A stretch of DNA of 48,446 nt, from NCBI RefSeq assembly GCF_004114425.1, contig NZ_RDQF01000058.1:1-48446 (forward strand), given 5' to 3'. The stretch is from Bradyrhizobium vignae (lineage in GTDB: Bacteria > Pseudomonadota > Alphaproteobacteria > Rhizobiales > Xanthobacteraceae). Below, piece by piece: positions 17,394-24,954 of this stretch (within the stretch, counting starts at the first letter, position 1; the number at the start of each line of letters is the position of its first letter). The translations under genes were made by a program, and so were the position numbers. The notes below the pieces were generated by a model, which was not told where the DNA came from, searched no databases, and worked only from the letters and a program-made list of their open reading frames with translations.

Positions 17394-17429
17394 CTTGACT
17401 TGCGCTTCATCTAGTCATCTATATGACTA
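17394..17429 (+). promoter_or_regulatory. gntR promoter with overlapping palindromic operator
   Basis: CTTGACT (17394-17400) is followed by CTATAT (17419-17424), resembling the rhizobial consensus CTTGAC-N17-CTATAT though the spacing is 19. TAGTCAT-CTAT-ATGACTA (17412-17429), an operator-like dyad, covers the -10 box and ends 1 nt before the gntR ATG. There is no Shine-Dalgarno, so a leaderless, autorepressed mRNA is likely. Confidence 0.65.
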
Positions 17430-17430
17430 A

Positions 17431-18162
17431 ATGAATTCAACGCCGCTCGACGACCGCCTGCCACGCTACCAGCGCCTGCGTGACGACCTCGCGGCGCGCA
17501 TCAACCGCAATGAGTGGCGGCCGGGCGAGCCGATCCCTTCGGAAGCCGAGTTGGCTGCGCATTACGGCGTTGCCATCGGCACCGTGCGCAAGGCGATCGA
17601 TCAGCTCGTCAGCGACGGCGTGCTCGAGCGGCAGCAGGGCCGCGGCACCTTCGTGCGCCGCGCGCGGTTCAATTCATCGCTGTTCCGCTTCTTCCGCTTC
17701 CAGTCCGAGAGCGGCGAGCGGCGCGTGCCGAAGAGCCGGATCATCCGCCGCAAGAGCGTGCCGGCGACATCGGCGGTCGCATCCGCGCTACGCATTCCGG
17801 TCGGCGAGCCGGTGATCAGCCTCTCGCGCCTGCGCCTGATCGACGACGTGCCGCTGCTCGCAGAGGAGATCTGGCTGCAGCAATCACGTTTCGCCAAGAT
17901 CCTCGAGATCGACACCGCCGAATTCGGCGACCTCCTGTATCCGCTCTACGAGGAGCGCTGCGGCGAGGTCGTGGTTTCGGCCGAGGAGATCCTCACTGTC
18001 GAGACCGCCAACGAAATGCAGGCGCGCCTACTCAGGCTCGCGCCTCATGCCCCGCTGATCGTGATCGAGCGCCTCGCGCTCGATCTCGAGCGCCGACCGA
18101 TCGAATGGCGCAGGTCGCGCGGGCCGGCCGACCGCTTCCGCTATCACGTCGAGATCCGCTAG
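17431..18162 (+). CDS. GntR-family regulator, HutC type (UTRA domain)
   Basis: Protein of 243 aa. The N-terminal winged helix (LRDDLAARINRNEWRPGEPIPSE, HYGVAIGTVRKAIDQLVSDGV, RQQGRGTFV) is a textbook GntR domain. The UTRA effector domain follows (PVGEPVISLSRLRLIDDVPLL... and a final FRYHVEIR). It is the first gene of a run with an MFS transporter, an amidohydrolase and PhzF-like genes, so it probably controls uptake of their substrate, which is unknown. Confidence 0.9.
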   Translation: MNSTPLDDRLPRYQRLRDDLAARINRNEWRPGEPIPSEAELAAHYGVAIGTVRKAIDQLVSDGVLERQQGRGTFVRRARFNSSLFRFFRFQSESGERRVPKSRIIRRKSVPATSAVASALRIPVGEPVISLSRLRLIDDVPLLAEEIWLQQSRFAKILEIDTAEFGDLLYPLYEERCGEVVVSAEEILTVETANEMQARLLRLAPHAPLIVIERLALDLERRPIEWRRSRGPADRFRYHVEIR

Positions 18163-18209
18163 CGGCCTTTCTACGTCATCAAGCAATAACGAGTACAGGG
18201 GTAGGAAAC

Positions 18210-19451
18210 ATGTCGAACTGGTACAGCGAAAGCTCGCCGCTGGAGCGGCGCACGTTCTGGGCAAGCTTTGGCGGCTGGGCGCTCGATGCGCTCGACGTCC
18301 AGATGTTCGGTCTTGCCATCCCGGCGCTGATCGCCGCGTTCGGCATCAGCAAGGCCGACGCCGGTCTGCTCGGCTCCATCACGCTGTTCTTCGGCGCGTT
18401 CGGCGGCTGGTTCGGCGGTGCGCTCGGCGATCGCTTGGGCCGCGTCAAGGCGCTGCAGATCACGGTGGCCACCTTTGCGCTTGCGACCTTCGCCTGCGCC
18501 TTCGCGATGACCTACACCCAGCTCCTGGTCTTGAAGGCGATCCAGGGCCTCGGCTTCGGCGCCGAATGGGCCTGCGGCGCCGTGCTGATGGCCGAGATCA
18601 TCCGGCCCGAGCATCGCGGCAAGGCGCTCGGCTCGGTGCAGAGCGCCTGGGCGGTGGGATGGGGCGCCGCCGTGCTGCTCTCGGCGCTGGTCTTCACCTA
18701 TGCGCCGGCCGACATCGCCTGGCGGCTCTTGTTTGCGCTCGGCCTGTTGCCCGCGCTCCTGATTATCTTCATCCGCCGCGGTCTGAAGGAGCCGCCGCGC
18801 GCCGCCGCGGCCGAGAAGACGCCGTTCTTCGCAACGCTCTCGGGCATCTTCCACCGCGACGTGCTGCGCTCCACCCTGATCGGCGGCCTGTTCGGCATCG
18901 GAGCCCATGGCGGTTATGCCGCGCTGACAACCTTCCTGCCGACGTACTTGCGCGAAGTCCGGCATCTGTCGGTGCTTGGCTCCAGCGGCTATCTCGCCGT
19001 GATCATCGTCGCCTTCTTCTGCGGCTGCGTGACCAGCGGCATCATCAGCGATCGCATCGGGCGCCGGGCCAATGTCGCGTTCTTTGCCACCTCCTGCATC
19101 GTCACGGTGCTGATCTACATCTTCGCGCCGCTGACAGATGGGCAGATGCTGGTGCTCGGCTTTCCGCTCGGCTTCTTCTCCGCCGGCATTCCCGCCAGCA
19201 TGGCGGCGCTGTTCAGCGAGCTTTATCCGGCCGGCGTGCGCGGCACCGGTGTCGGCTTCTGCTACAATTTCGGCCGCATCGTCTCCGTCGCGTTCCCCTT
19301 CCTTGTCGGCTTCCTCAGCGAACATATCGGGCTTGGGCCTGCAATCGGCATCGATGCGGCCTTTGCCTATTCGCTGGTCCTGATCGCGGTACTGCTGCTG
19401 CCGGAGACGCGCGGCAAAGTCTTCGAACAGACCGCCGCGACGCGCGCCTGA
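18210..19451 (+). CDS. MFS transporter (sugar-acid / aromatic-acid type)
   Basis: Protein of 413 aa with 12 predicted TM helices. MFS signatures are present: GGALGDRLGRVKAL between helices 2 and 3, and SDRIGRRANV after helix 8. The N-terminus LERRTFWASFGGWALDALDV, with Asp in TM1, is typical of the AAHS/NanT-like proton symporters. It begins 47 nt after gntR, with GTAGGAAAC before the ATG. The substrate is unknown but is likely an organic or aromatic acid; the neighbour hydrolase resembles pyrone-dicarboxylate lactonases. Confidence 0.85.
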   Translation: MSNWYSESSPLERRTFWASFGGWALDALDVQMFGLAIPALIAAFGISKADAGLLGSITLFFGAFGGWFGGALGDRLGRVKALQITVATFALATFACAFAMTYTQLLVLKAIQGLGFGAEWACGAVLMAEIIRPEHRGKALGSVQSAWAVGWGAAVLLSALVFTYAPADIAWRLLFALGLLPALLIIFIRRGLKEPPRAAAAEKTPFFATLSGIFHRDVLRSTLIGGLFGIGAHGGYAALTTFLPTYLREVRHLSVLGSSGYLAVIIVAFFCGCVTSGIISDRIGRRANVAFFATSCIVTVLIYIFAPLTDGQMLVLGFPLGFFSAGIPASMAALFSELYPAGVRGTGVGFCYNFGRIVSVAFPFLVGFLSEHIGLGPAIGIDAAFAYSLVLIAVLLLPETRGKVFEQTAATRA

Positions 19452-19468
19452 CGTGCAGATGGGGTGCC

Positions 19469-20362
19469 ATGACGTTCGTCTCGCGCGGCCTCACACGCCG
19501 CCAGTTTGGTGCGGGCCTCGGATCGCTCGCCGCAACGGCCGCCACCACAGCCAGGAGTGAGGCGGCCTTGCCGACGATCGATAGCCATGCCCACGCCTTC
19601 CACCGAGGTCTCCAGCTCGCGCCGGGCCGGCGCTATGCGCCCGGCTACGACGCGCCGCTGGCGCTCTATCTGGAGCAGCTCGACCGGAGCGGCATGAGCA
19701 ATGGCGTGCTGGTGCAGCCGAGCTTTCTCGGCACCGACAATTCCTATCTGGTCGATTGCCTGAAGCAGGCGAGCGGTCGCCTGCGCGGCATCGCCGTGGT
19801 CGATCCCGCGGCGACGACGGACGAGTTGCGTGTGCTCGATCGCGCCGGCGTCGTCGGCATTCGGCTCAATCTCGTCGGCCAGCCCTTGCCGGATCTCGCC
19901 GCCCGCGAGTGGAAGGCGCTGCTCGGAAGCGTGAGAGCGATGGGGTGGCAGGTCGAGGTCCAGCGCAACGCCTCCGATCTTGCCGTGCTCGCGCCACAGC
20001 TGCTCGATCACGGCGTCACCGTCGTGCTCGATCACTACACGTTGCCGGACCCGAAGCTCGGCGTCGGCGATCCCGGTTTCCAGTCGGTACTGAAGCTGGG
20101 AGCGACGAAGAACGTCTGGGTCAAGATCTCGGCGCCCTATCGCAACGGTGCGGCCGGCGAAGACTTCGCGAAGCAAGCCTTTCCGCTGCTGCGCGGCGCG
20201 TACGGCCTCAATCGCCTATTGTGGGGCAGCGACTGGCCGCACACGCAATTCGAGGCGACGCAGACTTACGCGAAGAACCGGGAATTTCTCGATCTGCTAG
20301 TCGTCGACAAGAGCGAGCGTGCGCAAGTGCTCGCGGCGCCACGGCCGCTCTTTCGCTTCTGA
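19469..20362 (+). CDS. Amidohydrolase (PDC hydrolase-like TIM barrel) with Tat signal
   Basis: Protein of 297 aa. The N-terminus TRRQFGAGLGSLAATAATTA is a twin-arginine export signal. The rest is an Amidohydro_2 barrel: IDSHAHAF for the first metal or substrate residues, strand motifs VVLDHYT and VWVKISAPY, and LLWGSDWPHT with the conserved Asp. The closest characterised type is 2-pyrone-4,6-dicarboxylate lactonase (LigI). It starts 17 nt after the MFS stop codon. Export of a normally cytoplasmic enzyme, to act before uptake by the adjacent transporter, is an inference. Confidence 0.82.
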   Translation: MTFVSRGLTRRQFGAGLGSLAATAATTARSEAALPTIDSHAHAFHRGLQLAPGRRYAPGYDAPLALYLEQLDRSGMSNGVLVQPSFLGTDNSYLVDCLKQASGRLRGIAVVDPAATTDELRVLDRAGVVGIRLNLVGQPLPDLAAREWKALLGSVRAMGWQVEVQRNASDLAVLAPQLLDHGVTVVLDHYTLPDPKLGVGDPGFQSVLKLGATKNVWVKISAPYRNGAAGEDFAKQAFPLLRGAYGLNRLLWGSDWPHTQFEATQTYAKNREFLDLLVVDKSERAQVLAAPRPLFRF

Positions 20363-20372
20363 ATCTCTTCCG

Positions 20373-20390
20373 CGATTGCTCCGATTGCTC
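20373..20390. repeat. Tandem duplication of 9 bp
   Basis: CGATTGCTC occurs twice in immediate succession after the amidohydrolase stop codon. Small and probably of no function. Confidence 0.5.
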
Positions 20391-20480
20391 CGAATTTAGG
20401 GGCATGACGAGCGATGTTTTCGGCTTGTAGACTGCTGCGTGATGCGGCCCGTCGGCCGCGACTTGCATGGGGAAGTGACG

Positions 20481-21395
20481 ATGCAGCGCCGCTACATCAC
20501 CGTCGACGTGTTCACCGACCGCGCTTTCGGCGGCAACCAGCTCGCCGTGGTGCTCGATGCCGGCGGGCTCTCGACCGCGCAGATGCAGGCGATCGCGACC
20601 GAGTTCAACTATTCCGAGACGACGTTCGTGCTGCCGCCGCGCGACAAGGCCAATGATGCCGAGGTGCGAATCTTCACGCCGGTGAGGGAGCTTCCCTTCG
20701 CAGGGCATCCTAATGTCGGGACCGCCTTCGTGCTGGCGAGCCTTGCCAGGGAGCCGAAGTCGCGGCTGCTGTTCGAGGAGAAGGCGGGTCTCGTACCGGT
20801 GGACATTGTGCGTGAGCAGGGCCGGGTGGTCAGCACCGAGCTCACCGCTCCGCAGCCGCTGTCGCGGCTTGCACAATGTTCTGCCGAAGAGGTCGCGGCC
20901 TGCATCTCTCTGACGGCGGATGACATCAAGACCGATCATCATGGGCCGCAAGTCGTCGGCGTCGGAACGCCGTTCGTGGTTGCCGAGGTGCGATCGCGCG
21001 AGGCCGTGCGCCGGGCCAGGCCGGACGCCGCAGCGTTTGGCCGGATGCTGCCGCGCGACGGCGCTTTCTCGGTCTATTTCTACACCCGCGATGTGCCGGC
21101 AGCTGAGGCATCTTGCGAGCGTCAGGCGCGGATGTTCTTTCCTGGCGCCAGCGGGCTGATCGAAGACCCCGCGACCGGCAGCGCGACGGTTGCCGCCGCC
21201 GCCCTGTTCGCCGATCTCGATCCCGCGCCCGACGGCGAATTGAAGCTCACGATCGGCCAGGGTTTTGACATGGGCCGTCCAAGCATTCTTCTCACCCGCG
21301 TCCGCAAGCGGGACGGCAAGATCGTCTCCGCTCATGTCGGCGGCAGTTGCGTACAGATGATGGAGGGGACGTTCCGGTTGGCTGGGGATTCCTAG
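20481..21395 (+). CDS. PhzF-family isomerase
   Basis: Protein of 304 aa, two-lobed PhzF/diaminopimelate-epimerase-like fold. It starts MQRRYITVDVFTDRAFGGNQ, has the motif FNYSETTFVLPP with the catalytic-type Glu, then ELPFAGHPNVGTAF and later EDPATGSATVA, both hallmarks of the family. The ATG is chosen because GGGGAAG lies about 6 nt before it; a GTG 14 codons upstream has no ribosome site. It follows the amidohydrolase by 118 bp and may or may not share the transcript. Substrate unknown; no phenazine genes are near. Confidence 0.85.
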   Translation: MQRRYITVDVFTDRAFGGNQLAVVLDAGGLSTAQMQAIATEFNYSETTFVLPPRDKANDAEVRIFTPVRELPFAGHPNVGTAFVLASLAREPKSRLLFEEKAGLVPVDIVREQGRVVSTELTAPQPLSRLAQCSAEEVAACISLTADDIKTDHHGPQVVGVGTPFVVAEVRSREAVRRARPDAAAFGRMLPRDGAFSVYFYTRDVPAAEASCERQARMFFPGASGLIEDPATGSATVAAAALFADLDPAPDGELKLTIGQGFDMGRPSILLTRVRKRDGKIVSAHVGGSCVQMMEGTFRLAGDS

Positions 21396-21474
21396 CCCGG
21401 ATGGAGCGAAGCGCAAGCCGGGGGTGCTGCGAGGGTCGAAGGTCCCGATTACGCTTTCGCGCCATCCGGGCTGC
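21393..21474. repeat. Intergenic palindromic repeat (TAGCCCGGAT type), copy 1
   Basis: TAGCCCGGATGGAGCGAAGCG at the left pairs with CGCTTTCGCGCCATCCGGGCTGC at the right. The first three bases are the phzF stop codon, so the repeat abuts or defines the gene end. Same family as 38733-38824. It lies between convergent phzF and DUF488 genes. Confidence 0.75.
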
Positions 21475-21496
21475 GGGATCGGGCTCGCGCGCCCAG

Positions 21497-21958
21497 CTAC
21501 ATCTGCCGTCCCGCCAAATTCTTCACCGTCACCCCATCGCGCTCCTCGATGATCTCCGCGATCATCCGGCGGTGGCAGTGGGTGTGGTCGCGTTCGTAGC
21601 AGAGCAGGCACACCGGGCCGGCCTTGTTTACGAGCGCCGACAGCTCGTCCATCTCTTCTTTCGCCTGCGGCGTCTTCAGGTGCTTCGAATAGATCGTCTC
21701 CAGCACGTCATATTGCCCGCTGCGGGCGGCGAGGCGACCTTCCTTGGGCGTGCCGAGCGCGGCGAGATGGACATAGGCGATGCCGCGCTCATCGAGCCCG
21801 GCGGATAGCTGCTTCTTGGAAAAGCCCGGCCGGCGCGACGACGTCACCGCGCGCACGTCGACCACGAGCTTGACGCCCGCAGCTTCCAGCTCGTCCAGCA
21901 CGGCCTTGGGCGGTGTCTGCTCATAGCCGATGGTGAAGAGCGTCTTCGCCTTTGCCAT
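21497..21958 (-). CDS. DUF488 family protein
   Basis: Protein of 153 aa. It begins KTLFTIGYEQTPPKAVLDEL, has VVDVRAVTSSRRPGFSKKQL, and the C-terminal motif LLCYERDHTHCHR with the two conserved Cys and His pair of DUF488. The family is uncharacterised and proposed to bind a metal or nucleic acid. It is 9 nt after a DUF72 gene on the same strand, a common pair, so an operon is likely. Confidence 0.85.
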   Translation of the reverse strand: MAKAKTLFTIGYEQTPPKAVLDELEAAGVKLVVDVRAVTSSRRPGFSKKQLSAGLDERGIAYVHLAALGTPKEGRLAARSGQYDVLETIYSKHLKTPQAKEEMDELSALVNKAGPVCLLCYERDHTHCHRRMIAEIIEERDGVTVKNLAGRQM

Positions 21959-21967
21959 GAACCATCC

Positions 21968-22804
21968 TCAGCTCACTCGCGCGATCAGTTCCATGGCGCC
22001 GTGAGGTGCGCGCACCTTGCCCTCGTGGATGACATAGGCGAACACGTCACGCGGCGCCTTCTTCGGCTTGGCCTTGTCAACCTTCGGCAGGTCATCCGGT
22101 TCACCGCCCGCAGCCCAATCCTTGAAGCGCTCCGCCCAGGCATCGAGCTGCTTCGGCGGATAGCAGGTCTTGATCTCGTCATTGCCTTTCTGAAGCCGCG
22201 CATAGACGAAATCGCCGGCGACATCGGCGATAGCGGGATATTTGCCATGCTCGGCGAACACCACGGGCGTCTCGAACTCGCGGATCAGTGCGATGAAGTC
22301 AGGCGTGCAAAAGCTGTCATGGCGGACCTCGACCACGTGGCGCAGCGCGCGCCCATCGAGCTTGCGCGGCAACAGCTCCAGGAACTTGCCGAAATCGGCG
22401 CCGTCGAACTTCTTCGTCGGCGCGAACTGCCACAGCACCGGCCCGAGATGGTCACCGAGTTCCAGCACGCCGGAATCATAGAACCGCTTGATGGAATCGC
22501 CGGCCTCGGCGAGCACGCGGCGGTTGGTGGCGAAGCGCGGTCCCTTCACCGAGAACACGAAATCATCAGGCACCTCGCTCGCCCATTTGCGAAAGCTCTC
22601 CGGCTTCTGCGAGCCGTAATAGGTGCCGTTGATCTCGATCGAGGTCAGCTTCGAGGCGGCATAGGACAGCTCCTTCGCCTGCGCGAGCTTCTCCGGATAG
22701 AACACGCCGCGCCAGGGTTCGAAGGTCCAGCCGCCGATGCCGATGAAGATGTTGCCGGTTTTTTTGGACGCGGTTTTTGCTTTGGCCACGGGAGGATCTC
22801 GCAT
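21968..22804 (-). CDS. DUF72 family protein
   Basis: TIM-barrel-like protein of 278 aa. It has the family motifs IGIGGWTFEPWRGVFYP, KLTSIEINGTYYGSQ, FSVKGPRFATNRR, LGPVLWQFAPT and ALRHVVEVRH. The function is unknown. The start is uncertain: ATG 22804 gives the N-terminus MRDPPVAKAKTASKK, while a GTG five codons later would also fit. It precedes DUF488 in the same direction. Confidence 0.83.
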   Translation of the reverse strand: MRDPPVAKAKTASKKTGNIFIGIGGWTFEPWRGVFYPEKLAQAKELSYAASKLTSIEINGTYYGSQKPESFRKWASEVPDDFVFSVKGPRFATNRRVLAEAGDSIKRFYDSGVLELGDHLGPVLWQFAPTKKFDGADFGKFLELLPRKLDGRALRHVVEVRHDSFCTPDFIALIREFETPVVFAEHGKYPAIADVAGDFVYARLQKGNDEIKTCYPPKQLDAWAERFKDWAAGGEPDDLPKVDKAKPKKAPRDVFAYVIHEGKVRAPHGAMELIARVS

Positions 22805-22907
22805 CGTCGGGGGAGGAGGGCTTCATCCTAATCAAACCAGATGTGATTGGCCAGTTGGCCCGTCCCGTCTAAGCTCGCGGCCGGACCCGCGAAGAAGGAG
22901 AACAACA

Positions 22908-23288
22908 ATGCGGATGCTGTTGGTGGGAGCCGCGCTCATCACGATGACATCTGCTGCCATGACGTGTTCTGCCTTGGCAGATGACGACGACGCGAAAAGT
23001 GCACAGAAGCTCGCCCAGCAGGGCCGCGACGATTACTGGCATTGCCTGGCGCGGGAATATTCGCGCGACTCCAATCAGGGCCTGTCGGAGCAGGATTTCG
23101 GCCGCTCGGTTGCGGGTGCCTGTCCATCGGAGCGGCAATATTACCGCGTGGCGCTGCTCGATTATCTCACCACGCAGTATCCGGATATCGATGCCGGCGC
23201 CCATCTCGCTACCGCCAACAGGGCGGTGGAGGCGGCGCAGAAGGACATCGTGATCGCCTTCGTCAAGCACCGGCCGCCCCAGAAGTAG
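22908..23288 (+). CDS. Secreted hypothetical protein
   Basis: Protein of 126 aa with a signal peptide (MRMLLVGAALITMTSAAMTC, cleavage probably after ALA before DDDD). AAGGAG lies 7 nt before the ATG. The mature part is helical and charged, with two Cys (WHCLAREYSRD and GACPSERQYY) and a C-terminal HLATANRAVEAAQKDIVIAFV. I do not recognise the family. It may be periplasmic with one disulfide. It is divergent from DUF72. Confidence 0.7.
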   Translation: MRMLLVGAALITMTSAAMTCSALADDDDAKSAQKLAQQGRDDYWHCLAREYSRDSNQGLSEQDFGRSVAGACPSERQYYRVALLDYLTTQYPDIDAGAHLATANRAVEAAQKDIVIAFVKHRPPQK

Positions 23289-23375
23289 CAAGTCACCAAG
23301 GCTGGCTGGCAGCTCTTCCGGCCGCGCGCTCATCCATGGTATCAGTGGGCCCATCTGGAGCAGGGATGGGTTTCC

Positions 23376-23579
23376 ATGTCGTCTGAGTCGGTGGGTGGCG
23401 TTCTGGGGGCGATCGTCGCGGCGATCGTGCTTGCGGTTGCCGTCGTGTTCGGGCCGATCGGCCAGTACGGCAAGCCGCCCAAGCCGGCGAAGGTCGAGCC
23501 GGCCCCGGCGGCTGCACCGCCAGCACCCGCCGCGCCCGCGCCGCGCGGGCCGATCATCCGGGAAGTCCCCAACCAATAG
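23376..23579 (+). CDS. Small membrane protein with Pro/Ala-rich tail
   Basis: A 67-aa frame. Residues 7-27 (GGVLGAIVAAIVLAVAVVFG) are one TM helix. The tail is rich in Pro and Ala (PKPAKVEPAPAAAPPAPAAP) and ends REVPNQ. It lies 87 nt after the secreted gene on the same strand. Codon use is normal but no strong ribosome site is seen, so it may not be real. No family known. Confidence 0.45.
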   Translation: MSSESVGGVLGAIVAAIVLAVAVVFGPIGQYGKPPKPAKVEPAPAAAPPAPAAPAPRGPIIREVPNQ

Positions 23580-23820
23580 GGCGCGAAAAATGGGGTTTCC
23601 AGCCCCTTGCGAACCGCTTTTGCCGTCCCCATCTAGCCTCTAACGGCGACGTTGAGCGAAGAACTCCGTCGTTGGGACGACCTTGGAATAGCTCAGGCCT
23701 GCGCCGGATGTACGCGCGGTCCGCCATTCCGGGGTCGTTGGCATTTTGGGCCCCTTTTTGGGCCGTTCCCCAGAGACCCCGGCTTGGCAGCGCAGGACGC
23801 GGCGGATATACGCTGCCGTC
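23580..23820. other. Gap before the glycosyltransferase: inverted repeat only
   Basis: No gene seen. An inverted repeat CCGGGGTC (23729-23736) / GACCCCGG (23775-23782) encloses a GC-rich loop with GGGCCCC and GGGCC stretches and runs of T, about 40 nt before the GT2 start. It might fold in the leader. Confidence 0.35.
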
Positions 23821-24948
23821 ATGAATGAAGCGATCAGACCGGGCGTCGACATCCAGGCTCAAGAGGGGCCGGAACTGTCGGTCATCGTCCCCACCTTCAA
23901 TGAGCGCGACAACGTCACGGTGCTGTACCGGCGCCTGGAGGCGACCCTCGCCAACGTCGCCTGGGAGGTCGTGTTCGTCGATGACAATTCACCCGACGGC
24001 ACCTGGGACGTCGTGCGCGCGCTGGCGCAGCGCGACAGCCGCGTGCGCTGTGTCCGCCGTATCGGCCGCCGCGGTCTGTCGGGCGCGTGCATCGAGGGCA
24101 TCCTCGCCTCGAGCGCTCCCTATGTGGCCGTGATCGACGCCGACCTCCAGCACGACGAGACGCAACTGCCCAAAATGCTGTTGCTGCTCGCAAGCGATCA
24201 GGCCGACCTCGTGGTCGGCAGCCGCTACATCGAGGGCTACAAGAGCGAAGGTTTCAATAAGCAGCGCGCCGGCGCCAGTGCGCTCGCAACCGAGGTCGCC
24301 AAGAAGATGTTGCGGGTCGAGATTGCCGACCCCATGAGCGGCTTCTTCATGATCCGCCGCGACCGTTTCGAGCAGCTCGCGCCAAAGCTCTCCGTGCACG
24401 GCTTCAAGATCCTGCTCGATGTCGTCGCGACTGCGCACGGCAGCTTGCGGGCGGTCGAGATTCCCTACACCTTCGGCGCCCGCCAGCACGGCGAGAGCAA
24501 GCTCGATTCCATGGTCGCGCTCGACTTCCTCGGTCTCGTCTTCGCCAAGCTGACCAACGACATTGTCTCGCTGCGTTTCATCCTGTTCGCGATGGTCGGC
24601 GGCATCGGTCTCGTGGTGCACTTGACCACGCTGTTCATCGCACTTCAGCTGTTCAAGGCGCCGTTCGCGGAGGCGCAGGCCGCCGGCGCCATCGTCGCCA
24701 TGACCAGCAATTTCATCCTCAACAACTTCCTCACCTATCGCGATCAGCGACTGAAGGGCTTTGCGCTGCTGCGCGGCCTGATCGCCTTCTACATCGTGTG
24801 CAGCGTCGGCCTGCTCGCCAATGTCGGCGTCGCATTCTCGGTGTACGACCAGGAACCGATCTGGTGGCTGGCCGGCATGGCCGGCGCGCTGATGGGCGTG
24901 GTGTGGAATTACGCGATGTCCGGACTGTTCGTCTGGCGCAAGAAATAG
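23821..24948 (+). CDS. Polyprenyl-phosphate glycosyltransferase fused to GtrA
   Basis: Protein of 375 aa. The N-terminal GT2 domain (residues about 17-240) is DPM1-like: LSVIVPTFNERDNV, FVDDNSPDGT, VAVIDADLQHDE (metal-binding acidic motif), and QHGESKL. From about residue 250 a GtrA domain with four TM helices follows, with NFILNNFLTYRD and WNYAMSGLFVWRKK. It would charge polyprenyl phosphate with a sugar (mannose type) and flip or anchor it. It starts at ATG 23821. The GT39 gene begins 6 nt downstream, so both act in one pathway. Confidence 0.87.
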   Translation: MNEAIRPGVDIQAQEGPELSVIVPTFNERDNVTVLYRRLEATLANVAWEVVFVDDNSPDGTWDVVRALAQRDSRVRCVRRIGRRGLSGACIEGILASSAPYVAVIDADLQHDETQLPKMLLLLASDQADLVVGSRYIEGYKSEGFNKQRAGASALATEVAKKMLRVEIADPMSGFFMIRRDRFEQLAPKLSVHGFKILLDVVATAHGSLRAVEIPYTFGARQHGESKLDSMVALDFLGLVFAKLTNDIVSLRFILFAMVGGIGLVVHLTTLFIALQLFKAPFAEAQAAGAIVAMTSNFILNNFLTYRDQRLKGFALLRGLIAFYIVCSVGLLANVGVAFSVYDQEPIWWLAGMAGALMGVVWNYAMSGLFVWRKK

Positions 24949-24954
24949 CGCGTG

